Assembly (NCBI RefSeq): GCF_013387455.1
Contig: NZ_VWNC01000006.1
Span: forward strand, 62,001 to 126,000
Direction: 5' to 3'
Source of the DNA: Mariprofundus sp. NF
GTDB lineage: Bacteria; Pseudomonadota; Zetaproteobacteria; Mariprofundales; Mariprofundaceae
DNA: 64,000 bases
The position numbers and the translations under genes were made by a program. The notes below the pieces were generated by a model. The model was not told where the DNA came from, made no database searches, and saw only the letters and a list, made by a program, of their open reading frames with translations. This document shows, piece after piece, positions 31,013 to 38,754 of the stretch. Positions within the stretch are counted from its first letter, which is position 1, and every line of letters begins with the position of its first letter.

Positions 31013-31462
31013 TTGGATATTTCTCAAATTCGCAAACTTATTAAACTGATTCAGAGCACCGATGTTACAGAGATTGAAGTCACCGAAGGTGCTGAAACTG
31101 TACGCATCTCGCGTGGCTCCCCTGTGGCAGCAGCCCCGGTTTATGCTGCAGCTCCTGCCGCACCCGTTGCAGCCCCTGTTGCTCCAGCAGCCGTAGCTGA
31201 AAGCCCTGCCGAAAGCACGGCCAATCAGGTTAAATCACCAATGGTAGGCACCTTCTACTCATCCCCTAGCCCTGAAGCTGATACCTTTGTTGCCATCGGC
31301 CAGAAAATTAAAAAGGGTGATACCCTCTGCATCATTGAAGCGATGAAGATGATGAATGAGATCGAGTCGGAGTATGATGGTGTGGTTGAAGCCATTCTTG
31401 CCGATAATGCAACGTCAGTAGAATACGGCCAGCCGATTTTCGTTATCACACCACTGGGCTGA
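31013..31462 (+). CDS. accB: Biotin carboxyl carrier protein of acetyl-CoA carboxylase
   Basis: AccB carries biotin between the carboxylase and transferase parts of acetyl-CoA carboxylase. The 149 residues comprise an N-terminal helical domain, an Ala/Pro/Val-rich flexible linker (about 42-72) and the biotinyl domain with the modified lysine in EAMKMMNEIE, plus the thumb-containing YSSPSPEADTF segment. The start is TTG at 31013, supported by AAGGAG six bases upstream; no ATG is in frame before the conserved start DISQIRKLIKLI. It precedes accC by 11 bases and they form one unit. Confidence 0.97.
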   Translation: MDISQIRKLIKLIQSTDVTEIEVTEGAETVRISRGSPVAAAPVYAAAPAAPVAAPVAPAAVAESPAESTANQVKSPMVGTFYSSPSPEADTFVAIGQKIKKGDTLCIIEAMKMMNEIESEYDGVVEAILADNATSVEYGQPIFVITPLG

Positions 31463-31473
31463 TCGGAGGATAC

Positions 31474-32823
31474 ATGTTTCACAAAATTCTGATCGCCAAC
31501 CGTGGCGAAATTGCCGTACGCATTATCCGTGCCTGTAAAGAGCTTGGGATCCGTTCGGTCGCCGTCTACTCTGAAGCAGATCGTGACTGCATGCATACAA
31601 GGCTCGCTGATGAGTCGGTCTGTATCGGGCCTGCATCAAGCGCCCTCTCCTACCTTAATATTGCGGCCATCATGGCAGCTGCTGAACTGACTGATGCGCA
31701 AGCCATTCATCCCGGTTTCGGCTTTCTGGCTGAAAATGCCGAATTTGCCGATATCGTTAACGAATCCGGCCTTGTCTGGATCGGCCCGACGCCTGAATCG
31801 ATGCGTATCATGGGTGATAAAGTTACTGCCAAGAAGAAGATGGAGATCGCTGGAGTCCCTCTGGTCCCAGGTTCAGACGGTGCAGTAAACGACATTGAAG
31901 AAGCCAGAGCAATCGCCAAAAAGTCCGGTTTCCCACTGATTATCAAAGCATCTGCTGGCGGCGGTGGTCGTGGTATGAAGGTGGTGCACTCCGAGGCATC
32001 TTTTTCAAACGCTTTCTCCATGTGCAAAGCAGAAGCCGGTGCGGCATTTGGTGATGATACAGTCTTTATCGAAAAGTTCCTCGTCGAGCCGCGTCACATC
32101 GAGGTGCAGGTGCTCGGCGATACGCACGGTAATCTCGTTCACCTTTACGAGCGCGAATGTTCCATGCAGCGCAATAATCAGAAGGTACTTGAAGAGGCAC
32201 CAAGCCCGTCAATAGATTCGGAAACACGTGAGAAGATCTGTGCCGCAGGTCTGGCTGCAGCCAAGGCAGTAAATTATGTCGGCGCAGGCACCATCGAATT
32301 CCTGATGAATGCGGATAACTCCTTCTATTTCATGGAGATGAACACCCGCATTCAGGTGGAACATCCGGTAACAGAATGGATCACCGGTGTTGATCTGATC
32401 GAGTGGCAGATCCGTGTAGCCAACGGTGAAGAGCTCGCCTTCAAACAGGAAGACCTCAAGATCAAGGGGCACGCGATTGAGTGCCGTATCAATGCGGAAC
32501 ACCCGTTCAAGTTCACCCCGTCACCGGGCACTGTGGAGCTCTATCATGCACCCGGCGGTCGCAGTGTACGTGTCGATTCACACCTCTATACAGGTTATAA
32601 AATCCCACCCCACTACGACTCGATGATCGGTAAAATCATCACCCATGCTCGTGATCGCGAAAAGTGTATCCGTCGTATGCAGCGGGCGATTGATGAACTG
32701 GTCGTTCTGGGAGTCACCACCAATCAGGAGCTGCATCAGCGTCTGCTGGCCAATCCCGGATTCCAGAAGGGTGAGTTCAATATTCACTTCCTGGAGAAGT
32801 GGCTGAAACAGATGAGTTTATGA
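31474..32823 (+). CDS. accC: Acetyl-CoA carboxylase biotin carboxylase subunit
   Basis: AccC is the ATP-dependent biotin carboxylase for malonyl-CoA synthesis. The 449-residue length and motifs IANRGEIAVRIIRACKELG, KASAGGGGRGMKVV (ATP-grasp Gly-rich loop), FIEKFLVEPRHIEVQVLGD, RECSMQRNNQKV and MEMNTRIQVEHPVTE are diagnostic. It ends 12 bases before a GGTTAGGAGTG repeat and upstream of a strong bidirectional terminator. No other acc gene is in the window, so accA and accD lie elsewhere. Confidence 0.98.
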   Translation: MFHKILIANRGEIAVRIIRACKELGIRSVAVYSEADRDCMHTRLADESVCIGPASSALSYLNIAAIMAAAELTDAQAIHPGFGFLAENAEFADIVNESGLVWIGPTPESMRIMGDKVTAKKKMEIAGVPLVPGSDGAVNDIEEARAIAKKSGFPLIIKASAGGGGRGMKVVHSEASFSNAFSMCKAEAGAAFGDDTVFIEKFLVEPRHIEVQVLGDTHGNLVHLYERECSMQRNNQKVLEEAPSPSIDSETREKICAAGLAAAKAVNYVGAGTIEFLMNADNSFYFMEMNTRIQVEHPVTEWITGVDLIEWQIRVANGEELAFKQEDLKIKGHAIECRINAEHPFKFTPSPGTVELYHAPGGRSVRVDSHLYTGYKIPPHYDSMIGKIITHARDREKCIRRMQRAIDELVVLGVTTNQELHQRLLANPGFQKGEFNIHFLEKWLKQMSL

Positions 32824-32825
32824 TG

Positions 32826-32880
32826 AAGGGTTAGGAGTGGAGGCGTTAGGAGTGAGGGGCTCACACCTCACTCCTGACTA
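32826..32880. repeat. Intergenic hairpin repeat, copy 1
   Basis: Contains GTTAGGAGTG twice (32830 and 32846) and arms AGGAGTGAGG and CCTCACTCCT able to pair. A second copy lies at 32990-33047 across the terminator; the shared start GATGAAGG(G/A)TTAGGAGTG is a direct repeat of 18 bases with one mismatch. Confidence 0.55.
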
Positions 32881-32932
32881 TTCACCCTTTCACCTCACTC
32901 TTCACCATGAACCTGTAAGGGAATCAATAACA

Positions 32933-32964
32933 AAGAAAGGCCGGGCAAATGCCCGGCCTTTCTT
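32933..32964. terminator. Bidirectional terminator between accC and leuA
   Basis: A perfect 14-bp stem (AAGAAAGGCCGGGC with GCCCGGCCTTTCTT) and AAAT loop. Symmetric ends allow it to stop both converging genes. Confidence 0.92.
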
Positions 32965-32989
32965 GATTTCACTATGTTTCATCAAACAG

Positions 32990-33047
32990 ATGAAGGATTA
33001 GGAGTGAGAGACTGACACCTTACGCCTGACACCTCACTCCTCTCCCC
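32990..33047. repeat. Intergenic hairpin repeat, copy 2
   Basis: Holds ATTAGGAGTGAGAG and CACCTCACTCCT, which pair as in copy 1. It abuts the leuA stop at 33048. Confidence 0.5.
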
Positions 33048-34592
33048 TCACACCCCTGAGTATTGCGCATGAAGCTCTCTGGCGTGCATGTTAGGAAGCT
33101 TATTCAGTGCGGCGATCAGTGCCTTGGCAGATGCCACAATAATATCGGTATCTGCCCCCTGCCCGTTCACAATACGCTCACCATCCTGCAAGCGTACTGT
33201 CACTTCACCCTGAGCATCGGTACCGACGGTAATGGCGTTCACGGCATAGAGCAGGAGCTTGCCATTGGGCTCAACCATCGATTTGATCGCCTGGAAAGCA
33301 GCATCCACAGGGCCATCGCCTTGTGCTGTCGCCTTGTGCCGAACGCCCTCGATCTCCAACTCAACTGCAGCCACCGGCGCGTCATTGGTGCCTGATGCCG
33401 CATGCAGACTGATCAACTTCACACGTTCAGTATCAATATTAGAGTCATCAGAGAGAATCGACATCAGATCTTCATCGAAGATATCCTTCTTCTTATCCGC
33501 CAACACCTTGAAGCGATCAAAGATCACAATCAGACGCTCATCATCCAGCTCTATGCCCAATTCAACATAACGGGCTTTAAGCGCTGCACGACCGGAGTGT
33601 TTACCCAGAACCATACGATTGGCTCTCCAACCGACCGATTCAGGCGTCATGATCTCATAGGTTTTCTTATGTTTGAGCATGCCGTCCTGATGGATACCGG
33701 ACTCATGGGCAAAAGCATTAGCCCCGACAATCGCTTTGTTCGGCTGAATCGGCATGCCGGTAATCTGGCTAACCAGTTTTGAGGTCGGCACAATCTTGGT
33801 GGTATCAATGCCCATCTCAACATCATAACGGTCGGCACGGGTTTTCATGATCATCACGATCTCTTCCAGAGCCGCATTGCCTGCCCGCTCGCCCAGTCCA
33901 TTGATGGTGCACTCGACCTGCCGCGCACCGTTTTCGACTGCCGCCAGTGAGTTGGCCACTGCAAGGCCCAGATCATTATGGCAATGCACAGAGAAGATAG
34001 CCTGATCAGAGTTTGGAACACGTTCAATCAGAGTGCGAATACGCCAGCCGAACTCATCAGGCGTCATATAACCGACCGTATCCGGAATATTAATCACACG
34101 GGCACCGGCTTTAATTACCGACTCTACGATTCGGCAGAGGAAATCCATCTCGGAACGCCCTGCATCTTCAGCAGAGAACTCAACCTCAGGCACCAGTGAG
34201 CGGGCCTGCTTCACTGCCGCAACAGCACGCTCGACCACCTGATCCGGGCTCATGCGCAGCTTGGCTTCCATATGAATCGGACTTGTCGCAATAAAAGTGT
34301 GAATGCGAGCACGATCACCAGCCGGTTTTACAGCCTCGCCAGCGCGGGCGATATCACCCTGCGCGGCTCTTGCCAGACCGGCAATGACCGGGCCATGCAC
34401 TTCACTGGCAATGCGGTGAACCGCTTCGAAATCACCCGGTGATGCGATCGGGAAACCCGCCTCAATAATGTCCACGCCAAGTTTGGCCAGTGAATGGGCT
34501 ACGCGCATCTTCTCTTCAATGTTCATCGAACAGCCCGGTGACTGCTCGCCATCACGCAGTGTTGTATCGAATATATACAAGCGATCAGACAT
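33048..34592 (-). CDS. leuA: 2-isopropylmalate synthase
   Basis: LeuA condenses 2-oxoisovalerate and acetyl-CoA in the first committed step of leucine synthesis. The 514-residue protein has [16 protein letters not shown] (metal and substrate residues), [32 protein letters not shown] and the subunit linker [20 protein letters not shown], then a C-terminal regulatory domain (about 390-514) that in the family binds leucine for feedback inhibition. Start at ATG 34592. The leader region 34593-34796 carries a promoter, a leucine-containing leader peptide and a terminator, an attenuator in structure. Confidence 0.97.
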   Translation of the reverse strand: MSDRLYIFDTTLRDGEQSPGCSMNIEEKMRVAHSLAKLGVDIIEAGFPIASPGDFEAVHRIASEVHGPVIAGLARAAQGDIARAGEAVKPAGDRARIHTFIATSPIHMEAKLRMSPDQVVERAVAAVKQARSLVPEVEFSAEDAGRSEMDFLCRIVESVIKAGARVINIPDTVGYMTPDEFGWRIRTLIERVPNSDQAIFSVHCHNDLGLAVANSLAAVENGARQVECTINGLGERAGNAALEEIVMIMKTRADRYDVEMGIDTTKIVPTSKLVSQITGMPIQPNKAIVGANAFAHESGIHQDGMLKHKKTYEIMTPESVGWRANRMVLGKHSGRAALKARYVELGIELDDERLIVIFDRFKVLADKKKDIFDEDLMSILSDDSNIDTERVKLISLHAASGTNDAPVAAVELEIEGVRHKATAQGDGPVDAAFQAIKSMVEPNGKLLLYAVNAITVGTDAQGEVTVRLQDGERIVNGQGADTDIIVASAKALIAALNKLPNMHARELHAQYSGV

Positions 34593-34631
34593 TATTAACT
34601 CCTATCTTCATCCAATAAAATCAGCACCAAC

Positions 34632-34657
34632 AAAAAAGGCCGCGGAAATCCGCGGCC
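34632..34657 (-). terminator. Attenuator terminator upstream of leuA
   Basis: On the minus strand GGCCGCGG and CCGCGGCC form a perfect 8-bp GC stem around ATTT, followed by six T. The base sequence GTACAGGCC, whose last four bases (GGCC) are the start of the 5' terminator arm, can alternatively pair with 34690-34698. Confidence 0.85.
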
Positions 34658-34680
34658 TGTACATCATCAGCTGAATCCAA

Positions 34681-34755
34681 TCAGCAGACGCACAGACCCG
34701 TTCGAAGTAGTAGGTACTTCGTTGCAGTGGTGAATGCAGACAACTGTTTGTTCAT
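34681..34755 (-). CDS. leuL: Putative leuA leader peptide
   Basis: A 24-codon frame starting MNKQLSAFTTATKY (ATG at 34755-34753, stop TGA at 34681-34683). Codons 15-17 are CTA CTA CTT, three consecutive leucines inside a hairpin, and GGT CTG TGC just before the stop is the antiterminator strand. The promoter places the transcript start at or beside the A of this ATG, so the leader would be leaderless; a longer in-frame start three codons upstream (34764) would lie within the promoter. The architecture matches transcription attenuation by leucyl-tRNA supply; the peptide is not related by sequence to E. coli LeuL as far as I can see. Confidence 0.6.
   Translation of the reverse strand: MNKQLSAFTTATKYLLLRTGLCVC
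34690..34721 (-). promoter_or_regulatory. Leader hairpin and antiterminator strand of the leuA attenuator
   Basis: CGAAGTA (34721-34715, minus) pairs with TACTTCG (34709-34703) around the leucine codons, and GGTCTGTGC (34698-34690) can pair with GTACAGGCC (34662-34654) over 9 bp with two G-T pairs, which is exclusive with the terminator stem. Confidence 0.6.
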
Positions 34756-34762
34756 GCGACGC

Positions 34763-34791
34763 ATTAAAGCACCATGCAACTGGCGGGTCAA
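34763..34791 (-). promoter_or_regulatory. Sigma-70 promoter of the leuA leader
   Basis: On the minus strand TTGACC (34791-34786), a 17-base spacer and TTTAAT (34768-34763). It overlaps the last bases after the pssA stop (34797). Predicted start near 34756. Confidence 0.65.
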
Positions 34792-34796
34792 TTCTC

Positions 34797-35615
34797 TTAA
34801 CCCTGATCAGACTCTTCGCCATCACTCTGCTGTTTGCGGTTGAGCTTTCGCTGCTGACGGTACTGGGTGAGGCGCCTGTTCTGCCACAGACTCAAAATCG
34901 GCCCATGCAGGCAGTAGACAAACATAATGCCGAACGGCACGCGATACGGATCAATGGCAACAAGACCGATCACCAGAATCATACCGATCAGCACACCGGT
35001 TGAGTGACGCTGTTTCAGATCAATATCTTTACCCGAAATAAAACGGACATTACTTAGCATCAACCAGGCAAGTAAAAGCGAGAGGAAGAACCAGAGCCAT
35101 GGCCATGGGCTGAATTGACCATCAACATGGTAAAGTACGGCGGTGGCAATCAGCAGCGCCACACCCGGCGTCGGCAGACCCTGAAAATAACGTTTATCCT
35201 GATGCTCCAGCTGAACATTAAAACGCGCTAGTCGGATAGCTGCTCCGGCAACCAGGAAAAAACCACCCAGCCATGCCAATTTATGCAGGTCAGGGCCAAG
35301 ATTCAACAGTGCCCACATATAGAGAAGCACAGCAGGTGCAATACCGAAGGAGAGCATATCACAGAGAGAGTCATACTCTGCACCGAAGGAGGTTTCGGCA
35401 TGCAGAAGTCTTGCCACACGGCCATCGAGCATATCAAACACAGCAGCAGCAAGAATCGCCCAGGCCGCAAGTTCAAAGCGCCCTTGAACAGCCGCAAGCA
35501 GTGCATAGAAACCGGCAAATAAGCCCATCGTGGTAAACAGGCTAGGCAGCAGATATACGCCGCGTCGGGTAACCGCATCTTTAATTGGCACTGGCTTCTC
35601 CTGCTTGCTCTTCAA
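34797..35615 (-). CDS. pssA: CDP-diacylglycerol-serine O-phosphatidyltransferase
   Basis: PssA makes phosphatidylserine from CDP-diacylglycerol and serine, the precursor of phosphatidylethanolamine. The 272-residue membrane protein has about eight hydrophobic segments and the CDP-alcohol phosphotransferase motif DGRVAR...GAEYDSLCD (D-G-x2-A-R-x8-G-x3-D-x3-D) at about residues 60-85. A charged N-terminal tail and a basic, Gln/Arg-rich C-terminal tail flank the core. The long class II form (over 250 residues) matches. The stop is just before the leuA leader promoter. Confidence 0.95.
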   Translation of the reverse strand: MKSKQEKPVPIKDAVTRRGVYLLPSLFTTMGLFAGFYALLAAVQGRFELAAWAILAAAVFDMLDGRVARLLHAETSFGAEYDSLCDMLSFGIAPAVLLYMWALLNLGPDLHKLAWLGGFFLVAGAAIRLARFNVQLEHQDKRYFQGLPTPGVALLIATAVLYHVDGQFSPWPWLWFFLSLLLAWLMLSNVRFISGKDIDLKQRHSTGVLIGMILVIGLVAIDPYRVPFGIMFVYCLHGPILSLWQNRRLTQYRQQRKLNRKQQSDGEESDQG

Positions 35616-35712
35616 GAGCGAATAAAATGGAGCCGTGAGGCTTACCAGAGATTGGATGTTCTGTAATCATGGGCTAAGACTAGCGACAACCATGACCATA
35701 CCCAAGCAATGT

Positions 35713-35740
35713 ATGACAATCCCGTTTCATAGGCTATGCT
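35713..35740 (+). promoter_or_regulatory. Candidate promoter overlapping the start region of the 35748 gene
   Basis: ATGACA (35713-35718), a 16-base spacer and TATGCT (35735-35740). A start at about 35747-35748 would put the A of ATG 35748 at the 5' end of the mRNA. Confidence 0.45.
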
Positions 35741-35747
35741 TGCAACC

Positions 35748-36815
35748 ATGTCACTGAGTCAACAAAAGCTCCTGCACAGCTATCTGCTGCTGCATCATAT
35801 CTTCCCCGAAGATATGCATATTGTGCGTCCACTGATTCAGATGTTGCAGAAAACTGAGCGTATCAAAGAGGCACGCAATCTCGCGCTGAGCATGGCCAGA
35901 CGCATGCTGGCCAGTGGCAAAGGCGGTTTTGCGCTCGGATTTCTGGCGATCTGCAAACAGCTTAATCATCCCAAAACTGATGAGATCGAAGCACTCTCGA
36001 ATATGGCACAGATCACCAGCGCCGGTTTTCAGGAATCAAGTACCGGATCAGGCCACCTGTTTGCCCTGATTGATCAACTTTCTGATCAGGAAGCGCTCGA
36101 TTTCATCACACAGGCAACCCTGATACAGGCTGAGGCCGGTGAGGATATTGTGAGCCAGGGTGAGGCCAGCGAAACCTTCTATCTGATCCTCGAAGGTGCG
36201 GTGGATGTTCGCCTGATGCTGGCTGATGCCAGTTCAAAAACACTGACCACACTTAAAGCCGGTGATTTCTTCGGCGAATTTGCCTGCCTCTATAAGCTGA
36301 ATCGTTCAGCAACGGTGACGGCCAACAGCTTGACCCGAATGCTTGAGTTCTCCAGCCAATCGATCACCAAACTGATAGAGCGCTCCCCTCTGGCAGGTGA
36401 TCAGCTTATCCGTACGGTACAGACCCGCATGGTACATGCGATGACTCATGCCATGCCTGCATTCTCCCAACTGCCTGAAGAGGACAAGCTCTGGGCTGCT
36501 GAAGAGTCTGTCGTTAATTTATATGAAGCTGGGGAAGCGATCCCGATCAGCGATCTTTCTGCACCTGTCTGCCATATCATCCTCTCCGGTGAAGCAGAGT
36601 TGAGTATACCTGATGGTCAACAGATAAACCTCTGCAGTGGAGATTTCTTCGGTACGGTTAATCCGCACATCGAGCTGCCTTTTGAGTCCGAAATAAGAAC
36701 AAAAGAGCGTGCGCTGGTGTGTGAGATGCCCGAGAATATTTTCAACACCTTTATGAAACTCTACGCATCCTTTGAACAACATGTAGAGCAGGTCAATACG
36801 AGCAGATTTATCTAG
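35748..36815 (+). CDS. Protein with two cyclic-nucleotide-binding-type domains
   Basis: A 355-residue cytoplasmic protein. Residues 1-105 are helical. A cNMP-binding beta-barrel domain follows (about 110-230) with the phosphate-binding-cassette pattern FFGEFACLYKLNRSATV; a second, degenerate copy (about 255-345) lacks the cassette residues (GDFFGTVNPHIELPF). There is no helix-turn-helix, so it is not a CRP-type regulator, and no kinase or other output domain is attached. It may bind a nucleotide, or use the fold for protein contacts. I chose the second ATG because it fits the predicted promoter; the longer start is 35736. It is divergent from pssA and convergent with the envelope ABC operon. 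Confidence 0.8.
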   Translation: MSLSQQKLLHSYLLLHHIFPEDMHIVRPLIQMLQKTERIKEARNLALSMARRMLASGKGGFALGFLAICKQLNHPKTDEIEALSNMAQITSAGFQESSTGSGHLFALIDQLSDQEALDFITQATLIQAEAGEDIVSQGEASETFYLILEGAVDVRLMLADASSKTLTTLKAGDFFGEFACLYKLNRSATVTANSLTRMLEFSSQSITKLIERSPLAGDQLIRTVQTRMVHAMTHAMPAFSQLPEEDKLWAAEESVVNLYEAGEAIPISDLSAPVCHIILSGEAELSIPDGQQINLCSGDFFGTVNPHIELPFESEIRTKERALVCEMPENIFNTFMKLYASFEQHVEQVNTSRFI

Positions 36816-36828
36816 GTGTCTGTTAAGG

Positions 36829-38058
36829 TTAAAAATAGCTGCGAATCTCTGCACTTAGCGAATTAGGATAGAGACCAAACTCGCTGTTGATGCGCGCACC
36901 AACCGGCCTTACTCCCCTTGCCACTGCCCCACTGAAAGCAAGCTCGGACTCATCACTCAATGAGTAGAGCAGGTAAACAGCCGCCAGCGCCGAGTGATCC
37001 ATCCAGTTATAGATCACTGTCAGATCCCCGCTCAGTAGCGGTGTAAACTCATAGCTGGCTCCCAATGCACTATAGTTTCTCGCCAGATAGCTGCCTTGCG
37101 TAGCCAGAACTGCACCATAAGTCGCACTGTTTGAGGCACCACCACCGTGATAAAACTGCTCTGCGCGCAGGCTCAATGTACTTTCCCAACGATGCTCCAG
37201 CCCCAAAGCGAACTCCACCCGTCGCTTTAGCCCTGCCTGATCAGGGAAATTCACATGTCCCTCCGCCCTGACTCCCAACCACTCAAACAACTCACCCTGC
37301 AGATCACCACCGACCACCCGATCCTTTTTCACCGAACCAGCCAGCAGTGCCAGTTCAAAATCACCGAACAGCGCGGAGATGCGGGCCAGGTACGAATTCC
37401 TAGCCGCATCAACCCGATTGCTCCAACCATTGTCTCCGCCGGCATCAAGTCGATACCCCAGCACCGAAATCAGCGACAGCTGTGAGATATCAGCCAACTG
37501 AACATCTGCCCGCAACGCATCCACGCCGGGTTTATATGAGCGGAAAAAAGTTTGTGCAGCAAAAGGAGCAAAGAAATCGTTGGGGGTGAAATAGAAAGTA
37601 GTGGCCAGATTGACCGGCTGCCGCCCTGCTTTGATGTTCACTCTGTTTGATGCGTACTGCAGGTTCAGACGATCGATCAGCAGATGGGCCGCCCTGCTAT
37701 AGTAACTCCAGTCAACAAGATCACTGCGCTCCACCCCCTGCAAGGTGAGCAGATTGCTGCCACCATGTTGCAATGTTAGCGGGACATAATTTTGCACAGC
37801 ATGCATCTCAATGCTCCATGCGTCACTTATCCCTGCATCGATCATCAGCCGGCCAGAGCCAGCCAGACCTGATACAGAGCGTTTATTGTAAAAAACAGGA
37901 GCATTCGGATTCTTTAACAGCAGACCGGAACCGCGCAGCAGCCCTCTGATCTCCAGAGAGCTCTTCTCATCTGACCAGGAGATAAAGGCATACGCTGGCT
38001 GCACACACAAAAACAGCATCAACAGTGATAAGGTGGCAGCTTTAAGCGCTAATTTCAT
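36829..38058 (-). CDS. Outer-membrane beta-barrel protein of an envelope ABC operon
   Basis: A 409-residue secreted protein. A signal peptide ends near residue 24 (FLCVQPAYA) and is followed by regularly alternating beta strands with many Tyr, Leu and Gly residues, ending in a terminal aromatic (RSYF), typical of barrels assembled by BAM. I start at ATG 38058, which overlaps the end of the LolD-like gene by 17 bases; the longer frame back to 38085 lacks a ribosome site. It is the last gene of the operon starting at 42001 or 42421, so it probably receives or exports the substrate of the ABC transporter. I do not recognise its subfamily. Confidence 0.8.
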   Translation of the reverse strand: MKLALKAATLSLLMLFLCVQPAYAFISWSDEKSSLEIRGLLRGSGLLLKNPNAPVFYNKRSVSGLAGSGRLMIDAGISDAWSIEMHAVQNYVPLTLQHGGSNLLTLQGVERSDLVDWSYYSRAAHLLIDRLNLQYASNRVNIKAGRQPVNLATTFYFTPNDFFAPFAAQTFFRSYKPGVDALRADVQLADISQLSLISVLGYRLDAGGDNGWSNRVDAARNSYLARISALFGDFELALLAGSVKKDRVVGGDLQGELFEWLGVRAEGHVNFPDQAGLKRRVEFALGLEHRWESTLSLRAEQFYHGGGASNSATYGAVLATQGSYLARNYSALGASYEFTPLLSGDLTVIYNWMDHSALAAVYLLYSLSDESELAFSGAVARGVRPVGARINSEFGLYPNSLSAEIRSYF

Positions 38059-38743
38059 CCGACTCAATCTTGCCATCATGCACACGAATGGTGCGTTTAG
38101 CCCGATCCATCACATGCTGATCATGGGTGGAGAAAAGGAAGGTAATGCCCTGCTCCCGGTTCAACTGCTGCATCAGATCAAGTAGTGCTTCTGCAGTATG
38201 TGAATCAACATTAGCTGTCGGTTCATCGGCCAAAACAATGGCCGGAGAAGTTACGATGGCCCTGGCAATCGCCACCCGTTGCTGTTGACCGCCACTCATC
38301 TCATCAGGGCGCCGATGCTCCAGCCCTTCAAGCCCTACTGCTGCCAATGTTGCCATCACCCGCTCACGAGCTTCCGCCTCACTTACCCCCTGCAGATTCA
38401 GCACAAACTCCGCATTCTCATAAGCGGTCATCACTGGAATCAGATTATAGGCCTGAAAAACAAATCCGATGCGATTCTTACGCACCTGGGATAGCTGGCT
38501 GTTATCGAGTGTGGAGAGATCAATGCCATCAACCAGAATCTGGCCCGAAGTCGGTACATCAAGGCCACCAATCAGATTCAGTATGCTTGTTTTACCGGAT
38601 CCAGACGGCCCACAGAGCACAGCAAAATCGCCACTCTCAATAGCCAGAGACACACCATTGACCGCATGCACATCGACTTTTCCCTGACGATAGGTTTTCA
38701 CGACATCCTGCATACGGACAATATATCTCTCTTCAGACGGCAT
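38042..38743 (-). CDS. LolD/MacB-type ABC transporter ATP-binding protein
   Basis: A 233-residue ATPase with all ABC signatures: Walker A GPSGSGKTS, Q-loop VFQAYNLIPVMT, signature SGGQQQRVAIARAI, Walker B IVLADEPTAN and the H-loop STHD. The Q-loop context (NRIGFVFQ.YNLIP) and SGGQQQRVA pattern identify the LolD/MacB/FtsE-like group that works with FtsX-type permeases. I use ATG 38743, which has AGGAG 7 bases upstream, over the ATG at 38758 that overlaps the previous stop. Its neighbours are two FtsX-like permeases, so the complex is probably a heterodimeric mechanotransmission transporter. Confidence 0.92.
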   Translation of the reverse strand: MPSEERYIVRMQDVVKTYRQGKVDVHAVNGVSLAIESGDFAVLCGPSGSGKTSILNLIGGLDVPTSGQILVDGIDLSTLDNSQLSQVRKNRIGFVFQAYNLIPVMTAYENAEFVLNLQGVSEAEARERVMATLAAVGLEGLEHRRPDEMSGGQQQRVAIARAIVTSPAIVLADEPTANVDSHTAEALLDLMQQLNREQGITFLFSTHDQHVMDRAKRTIRVHDGKIESDEISA

Positions 38744-38754
38744 ATCTTCGCTCC

